In this document: positions 5,114 to 8,006 of the stretch, one piece after another
How the letters are laid out: the number at the start of each line of letters is the position of its first letter
How positions within the stretch are numbered: position 1 is the first letter of the stretch
Assembly (NCBI GenBank): GCA_001920085.1
Contig: MNJC01000064.1
Coordinates: 1-8,006 of the forward strand
Length of the DNA: 8,006 nt
Direction: 5' to 3'
Source: Actinobacteria bacterium 13_1_20CM_4_69_9
Lineage (GTDB): Bacteria > Actinomycetota > Thermoleophilia > Gaiellales > Gaiellaceae
Notes under the pieces: model-generated
The model's database searches: none
What the model was told of the DNA's origin: nothing
The model's input: the letters and a program-made list of their open reading frames with translations, nothing else
Made by a program: the position numbers and the translations under genes

Positions 5114-5878
5114 AAACTCGTCGATCGCGTCGGCGGTCTCCTCGAACGCGTCCCAGTAGACGACGTGACCGCCCCGCACCTCGACGACCCGCAGGCCGTC
5201 GCCGAGCGTGCGCTCGTATTCCTCCAGCTGGTCTTCGCGCACGAGGCCGAACTGGCCTGCGTGCACGAGGAGGGTCGGCATGCGCAGCGTCTCCGGCGCG
5301 GGCGGCGGCGTGCAGAGCTCGCCGTACATCGACACGACGGCGGCCTGGCAATGGCGAAAGCGGAACTTCCCGTCGGCGTGTTGCACGAGATGCTCGCGGT
5401 TCTCCTCCTCGAGATACTCGCGCGACGTCGAGACGCCCGAGTCGAGCCGCTCCGAGATCGCGTCCTCCGGCCTTTCGTACGCACGGTCTGCGCGTGCCAG
5501 CTCCGCGAAGTCGAAGCCGACGTGGGGTAGGAGCTGGATTGCGGGGTCGAGCAGGACGGCGCGCTCGATGCGGCCCGGGTCGAGCGCCGCGAGCTCGAGC
5601 ACGAGCCGGCCGCCGAACGAGTGTCCGATCCAGTGGGCGCTCCGCACGCCGGCGTCGTCGACTGTCTCGAGCAGGTCGTGGAGATGCGTTGCGATGGTCC
5701 ACGGCGGTTCCCATTCCGAGCCGCCGTGGCCGCGCAGGTCGGGGGCGAGAACGCGAAAACGTCGAGCGAGACGCTCCTCGGCCAGCTTACGAAATCGGCG
5801 CCCGTGCGCGCTGACGCCGTGCACGCACACGACCGGCGGTGCAACCGGGTCGCCCCACTCGTGCAGCTGAAGCAGCAC
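5087..5878 (-). CDS. Alpha/beta hydrolase
   Basis: A 263-residue alpha/beta-hydrolase-fold protein with no signal peptide. The oxyanion-hole region is VVCVHGVSAHG (16-26), and PDLRGHGGS (46-54) is typical. The nucleophile elbow is GHSFGG with Ser87, and the catalytic His is His238 in RGGHVVYWD. The cap region (about 115-190) is helical and charged. Oddly, the usual Asp after strand 7 is not obvious: the site reads LLVHAGQFGLVRED (203-216). The acid may be supplied by Asp216 or by Asp111 after strand 6. The GTG start at 5878 shares its G with the TAG of the upstream ETF fusion (TAGTG), so the two are probably translated together. A link to acyl-CoA or other electron-donor metabolism is possible but unproven. 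The substrate is unknown. The 3' end overlaps convergent arginase by 27 nt. Confidence 0.85.
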   Translation of the reverse strand: MLLQLHEWGDPVAPPVVCVHGVSAHGRRFRKLAEERLARRFRVLAPDLRGHGGSEWEPPWTIATHLHDLLETVDDAGVRSAHWIGHSFGGRLVLELAALDPGRIERAVLLDPAIQLLPHVGFDFAELARADRAYERPEDAISERLDSGVSTSREYLEEENREHLVQHADGKFRFRHCQAAVVSMYGELCTPPPAPETLRMPTLLVHAGQFGLVREDQLEEYERTLGDGLRVVEVRGGHVVYWDAFEETADAIDEFLEDPRAEP

Positions 5879-7617
5879 TACCGCAGGGAGCCCGCGAATG
5901 CGGGGATCGCAGCCTCCCAGTGGATGATCGCGCCGACATCCGAGGCGCCGAGCATCTGCGCCTCGGCGTGGTTGACCGCGGCGACAACGCCTGCCTTGAC
6001 GAAGCCCGTCTGTTCCTCGACGTCACCGGGAACGCCGACGGCGACGAGCAGGAGCGGCGCCACCTGGCGGCCGAAGAGACCGATCGCGCGGTTCATCGGC
6101 AGATCACCGCGTGCGCACACCGTTCGCGTCGCCCCGACCGCTGCGCCGGCCTGCTCTGCGAGCTGACGCGCGCGCGGGATGTCCTCGGAAGGAAGCTCCG
6201 AGCCGAGGCAGACGATCACCTCCGCCTCGTCGAGCTCGCGAGCGGGCGCGTGCTTGCGGCCGATGCGTCGCCGGTCCGGCGCGGGCAGCTCGACGTCGAT
6301 GCGCTCGACCGTCGGCTCCACGTCGCGTGGCTCGAGCGGGTCGAACATGCGTGGACGCACCGTCGCCAGCTGCGGCGTGGTCGCGCCCATGATCACCGAG
6401 ACGATGTTGCCGCCGTACGCGGGCTTCGTCTGGATGAGGCGGCCGGCACGGTCGATGTTCAGGCCGACGCAGTCGCCCGTCATGCCGAGCTCGAGCTCGC
6501 CCGCGACGCGCGGCCCGAGCTCGCGCCCGTTCGCCGTGGCAGGGATGAGCACCACGTGCGGGCGACGGGCCAGAAGCACCTGGCGCAGCGCCGAGGCCCA
6601 GACGTGCGGGTCATAGTCGCCCAGGCCGTCGACCAGCGCGACGCGGTCGGCCCCGTGACGTGCCAGCTCCGCGGAGACGTCCGGGCCGAACACGAGCGCG
6701 ACGTTCTCGCCGCCGAGCTTCCCGGAGAGCTCTCGGCCTTTCGCGAGCAGCTCGAGCGACGTGCGTGAGGGGCCGCCGTCCACGAGCTCGACGAAGGTCC
6801 AGCAGTCGTACTGCTTCGGCGACGGCTGCTCGCCGAGGCGTTCGGGCTTGTCCCAGCTCGTCGGCTCCGGCCCGCGCTCGGCGGCGAGCGCTCGGATCCG
6901 CTCGACAGCGGTGTCGAGGCTCGTGTACCGGTCGCCCGCGCGTTCGGGCGTCACGTCGCGCACCGCAAGGACCCGCGTCGGCGACCCCGTTTGCCCGAAG
7001 CGCTTGTCGTTCTCGTGCACGTCGTCGACGAGGTCCCGGGCGGTCCAGACGTCGATGCGGCCGTCCGCCGCGCCGTCGGCGTCGCGTCCGTACGCGAGCG
7101 AGACGACAGCCGGAGTCGGCACCTCCCACGTCTCGTAGCCGTCCTCGGTCTCGCGCGTTGCGCGCAACACGCCGTCGTGCACCTCCGTGTCGACGACGCT
7201 CGTCACGTGCGGCCAACCCAGGAACGCCGCCGTCTCCGGCGGCACCTGCCACGTCTCCGAGTCGGTCGTCTTCCGGCCGCACACGACGAGATCGACGTCC
7301 CCTTCCTTCTGAATCGCGAGCGCGAGCGTCCGCGACGTCCCGAGCGTGTCCGCGACCGCGAAGACCCGGTCGGAGAGGTGAATGCAGCGGTCCGCGCCGA
7401 GCGCGAGACACGTGCGCAGCGCAGCCTCGGCCTGGGGCGGGCCCATCGTCATCGCGATCACCTCGGCGTCCTCGTGCGCGGCGGCGTGTGCGACGGCCGT
7501 GGCGTCGAAGGGGTTCAGCAGGAGCGGCACGCCCTCGCGCCGCAGCGACTTCGTCTCGACGTCGAATTCGATCGAGTCCGCGCGCGGGACCTGTTTGACG
7601 AGGCAGACGACCTTCAC
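5878..7617 (-). CDS. Electron transfer flavoprotein, fused beta and alpha subunits (EtfB-EtfA)
   Basis: A 579-residue fusion of two normally separate proteins. The beta part (1 to about 220) begins MKVVCLVKQVPR, has NPFDATAV (35-42) and ALGADR (72-77), and a nucleotide loop CGRKTTDSETWQVPPE (113-128) before LGWPHVTSV. A charged linker (about 221-269) follows. The alpha part begins CWTFVELVD (272) and has the alpha core TGDCVGLNID (380-389), PAYGGNIVSVIMG and TVRPRMF. The FAD domain (462-579) has ATRT with Arg498 (human alpha Arg249). ETFs carry electrons from flavin dehydrogenases to a quinone reductase, or bifurcate them. The canonical GQTG reads GLFG (513-516), and the usual GISGAIQH reads GVPGDVEE, replacing the flavin-contacting His with Glu535. 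The GTG 7617 start has TAGGCT 7 nt upstream and may be leaderless. No partner dehydrogenase is in view. The fusion is clear; redox function is inferred. Confidence 0.92.
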   Translation of the reverse strand: MKVVCLVKQVPRADSIEFDVETKSLRREGVPLLLNPFDATAVAHAAAHEDAEVIAMTMGPPQAEAALRTCLALGADRCIHLSDRVFAVADTLGTSRTLALAIQKEGDVDLVVCGRKTTDSETWQVPPETAAFLGWPHVTSVVDTEVHDGVLRATRETEDGYETWEVPTPAVVSLAYGRDADGAADGRIDVWTARDLVDDVHENDKRFGQTGSPTRVLAVRDVTPERAGDRYTSLDTAVERIRALAAERGPEPTSWDKPERLGEQPSPKQYDCWTFVELVDGGPSRTSLELLAKGRELSGKLGGENVALVFGPDVSAELARHGADRVALVDGLGDYDPHVWASALRQVLLARRPHVVLIPATANGRELGPRVAGELELGMTGDCVGLNIDRAGRLIQTKPAYGGNIVSVIMGATTPQLATVRPRMFDPLEPRDVEPTVERIDVELPAPDRRRIGRKHAPARELDEAEVIVCLGSELPSEDIPRARQLAEQAGAAVGATRTVCARGDLPMNRAIGLFGRQVAPLLLVAVGVPGDVEEQTGFVKAGVVAAVNHAEAQMLGASDVGAIIHWEAAIPAFAGSLR

Positions 7618-7624
7618 GTGTGGG

Positions 7625-7630
7625 AGCCTA
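7625..7630 (-). promoter_or_regulatory. Possible leaderless -10 box of the ETF fusion gene
   Basis: TAGGCT on the - strand sits 7 nt before GTG 7617, the same geometry as at the response regulator. It is part of the symmetric string AGCCTAGAGT (7625-7634). The + strand half, TAGAGT (7629-7634), lies only 3 nt before the phosphoesterase GTG, too close to drive that start in the usual way. No -35 is recognised. Confidence 0.35.
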
Positions 7631-7637
7631 GAGTTTC

Positions 7638-8006
7638 GTGCTCGCCGTTCTGTACGACATCCACGGCAATCTGGTTGCTCTCGAGGAAGTCCTGAAGGAT
7701 GCCGAAGCGGCGGGCGCCGAGTCGTACCTCCTCGGCGGCGACTACGGCGCGGGCAGCCCGTGGCCGCTCGAGACGGTGAAGCGACTGCGGGAGCTGCCGA
7801 ACAGCACGTGGATCCGCGGCAACGGGGAGCGCTGGCTGCGGGAACCGCCGCTCGATCGCCCGGAAGTCGCGCAGGCGCTGGCCGAGATGGACTCGGGCCT
7901 CGGCACCGAGGAGGGGTGGCTCTATTCCCTCCAGGAACAGGTCGAGCTCGACGGTGTCCTGTACACGCACGGCTCGCCCCTCTCGGACGTCGACAGCTTC
8001 CCCGTC
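7638..8006 (+). CDS. Calcineurin-like metallophosphoesterase, N-terminal part (3' end outside window)
   Basis: GTG at 7638 opens a frame that runs to the window end (123 codons seen). A GGAG lies 11 nt upstream. The N-terminus LAVLYDIHGNLVALEEVL is the standard opening of the YfcE/MJ0936-type (Metallophos_2) family, with metal ligands Asp7 and His9. LLGGDYGAG supplies Asp35, IRGNGERWL supplies Asn62 (GN followed by GE rather than HD or CD), and THGSP supplies His111. These build a dinuclear metal site for phosphomonoester or phosphodiester hydrolysis. One C-terminal metal His is expected beyond the window edge. The substrate cannot be predicted. No signal peptide is visible. It is divergent from the ETF fusion with just 20 nt between the start codons. 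Confidence 0.87.
   Translation, partial: MLAVLYDIHGNLVALEEVLKDAEAAGAESYLLGGDYGAGSPWPLETVKRLRELPNSTWIRGNGERWLREPPLDRPEVAQALAEMDSGLGTEEGWLYSLQEQVELDGVLYTHGSPLSDVDSFPV

Noticed and set aside
6611..7598. Long open frames inside the ETF gene on both strands (6611-7411 -, 6660-7598 +)
   Set aside because: They encode Arg/Ala/Pro-rich low-complexity shadows of a GC-rich gene with clear ETF motifs in its own frame.
1..8006. CRISPR array, insertion sequence, prophage, toxin-antitoxin or defence genes
   Set aside because: I saw no regular short repeats, transposase, integrase or known defence motif on either strand.

Overview
The window is about two-thirds GC with strongly GC-biased third codon positions, frequent GTG starts, few Shine-Dalgarno (SD) sites and TAnnnT -10-like boxes placed 7-8 nt before start codons. 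This fits a high-GC actinobacterium. Thermoleophilia-type (Gaiella/Solirubrobacter-like) is my guess from gene style only. No CRISPR array, insertion sequence, phage gene or rRNA is visible. No stretch above 300 nt lacks a gene or gene remnant.

Positions 1-1800 (+ strand): a compact unit of the 3' end of uroporphyrinogen-III synthase (hemD), a DUF62 S-adenosyl-L-methionine (SAM) hydrolase and a class I SAM-dependent methyltransferase. Neighbouring genes overlap by 25 and 4 nt, and a hairpin/U-tract terminator closes the unit.

Positions 1800-3650 are an accessory patch of small exported or hypothetical genes, several irregular. There is a secreted protein with two SPOR-like repeats (- strand). 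Next is a hypothetical gene whose coding signal extends upstream of any usable start codon. A lipoprotein follows that looks like a free-standing SecDF P1-head domain; its signal peptide requires a CTG (or other non-ATG) start. Last is a small membrane-protein gene broken by a frameshift.

Positions 3650-5113: tRNA-Phe(GAA) and a receiver-only response regulator on the - strand, divergent from a complete arginase on the + strand. The 49 nt or less between the divergent genes holds two overlapping -10-like boxes.

Positions 5087-8006: on the - strand, a GTG-started electron transfer flavoprotein with beta and alpha subunits fused (EtfB-EtfA, 579 aa) is followed with a 1-nt TAGTG overlap by an alpha/beta hydrolase. 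The hydrolase converges on, and overlaps, the arginase 3' end by 27 nt. Twenty nt upstream of the ETF and divergent from it, a calcineurin-like phosphoesterase runs off the window end.

Most unusual items: the ETF fusion with a rewired flavin pocket, the lipid-anchored SecD-head protein with its non-canonical start, and the symmetric ANNNTANNNT boxes at two divergent gene pairs. I see no convincing new defence or mobile system.
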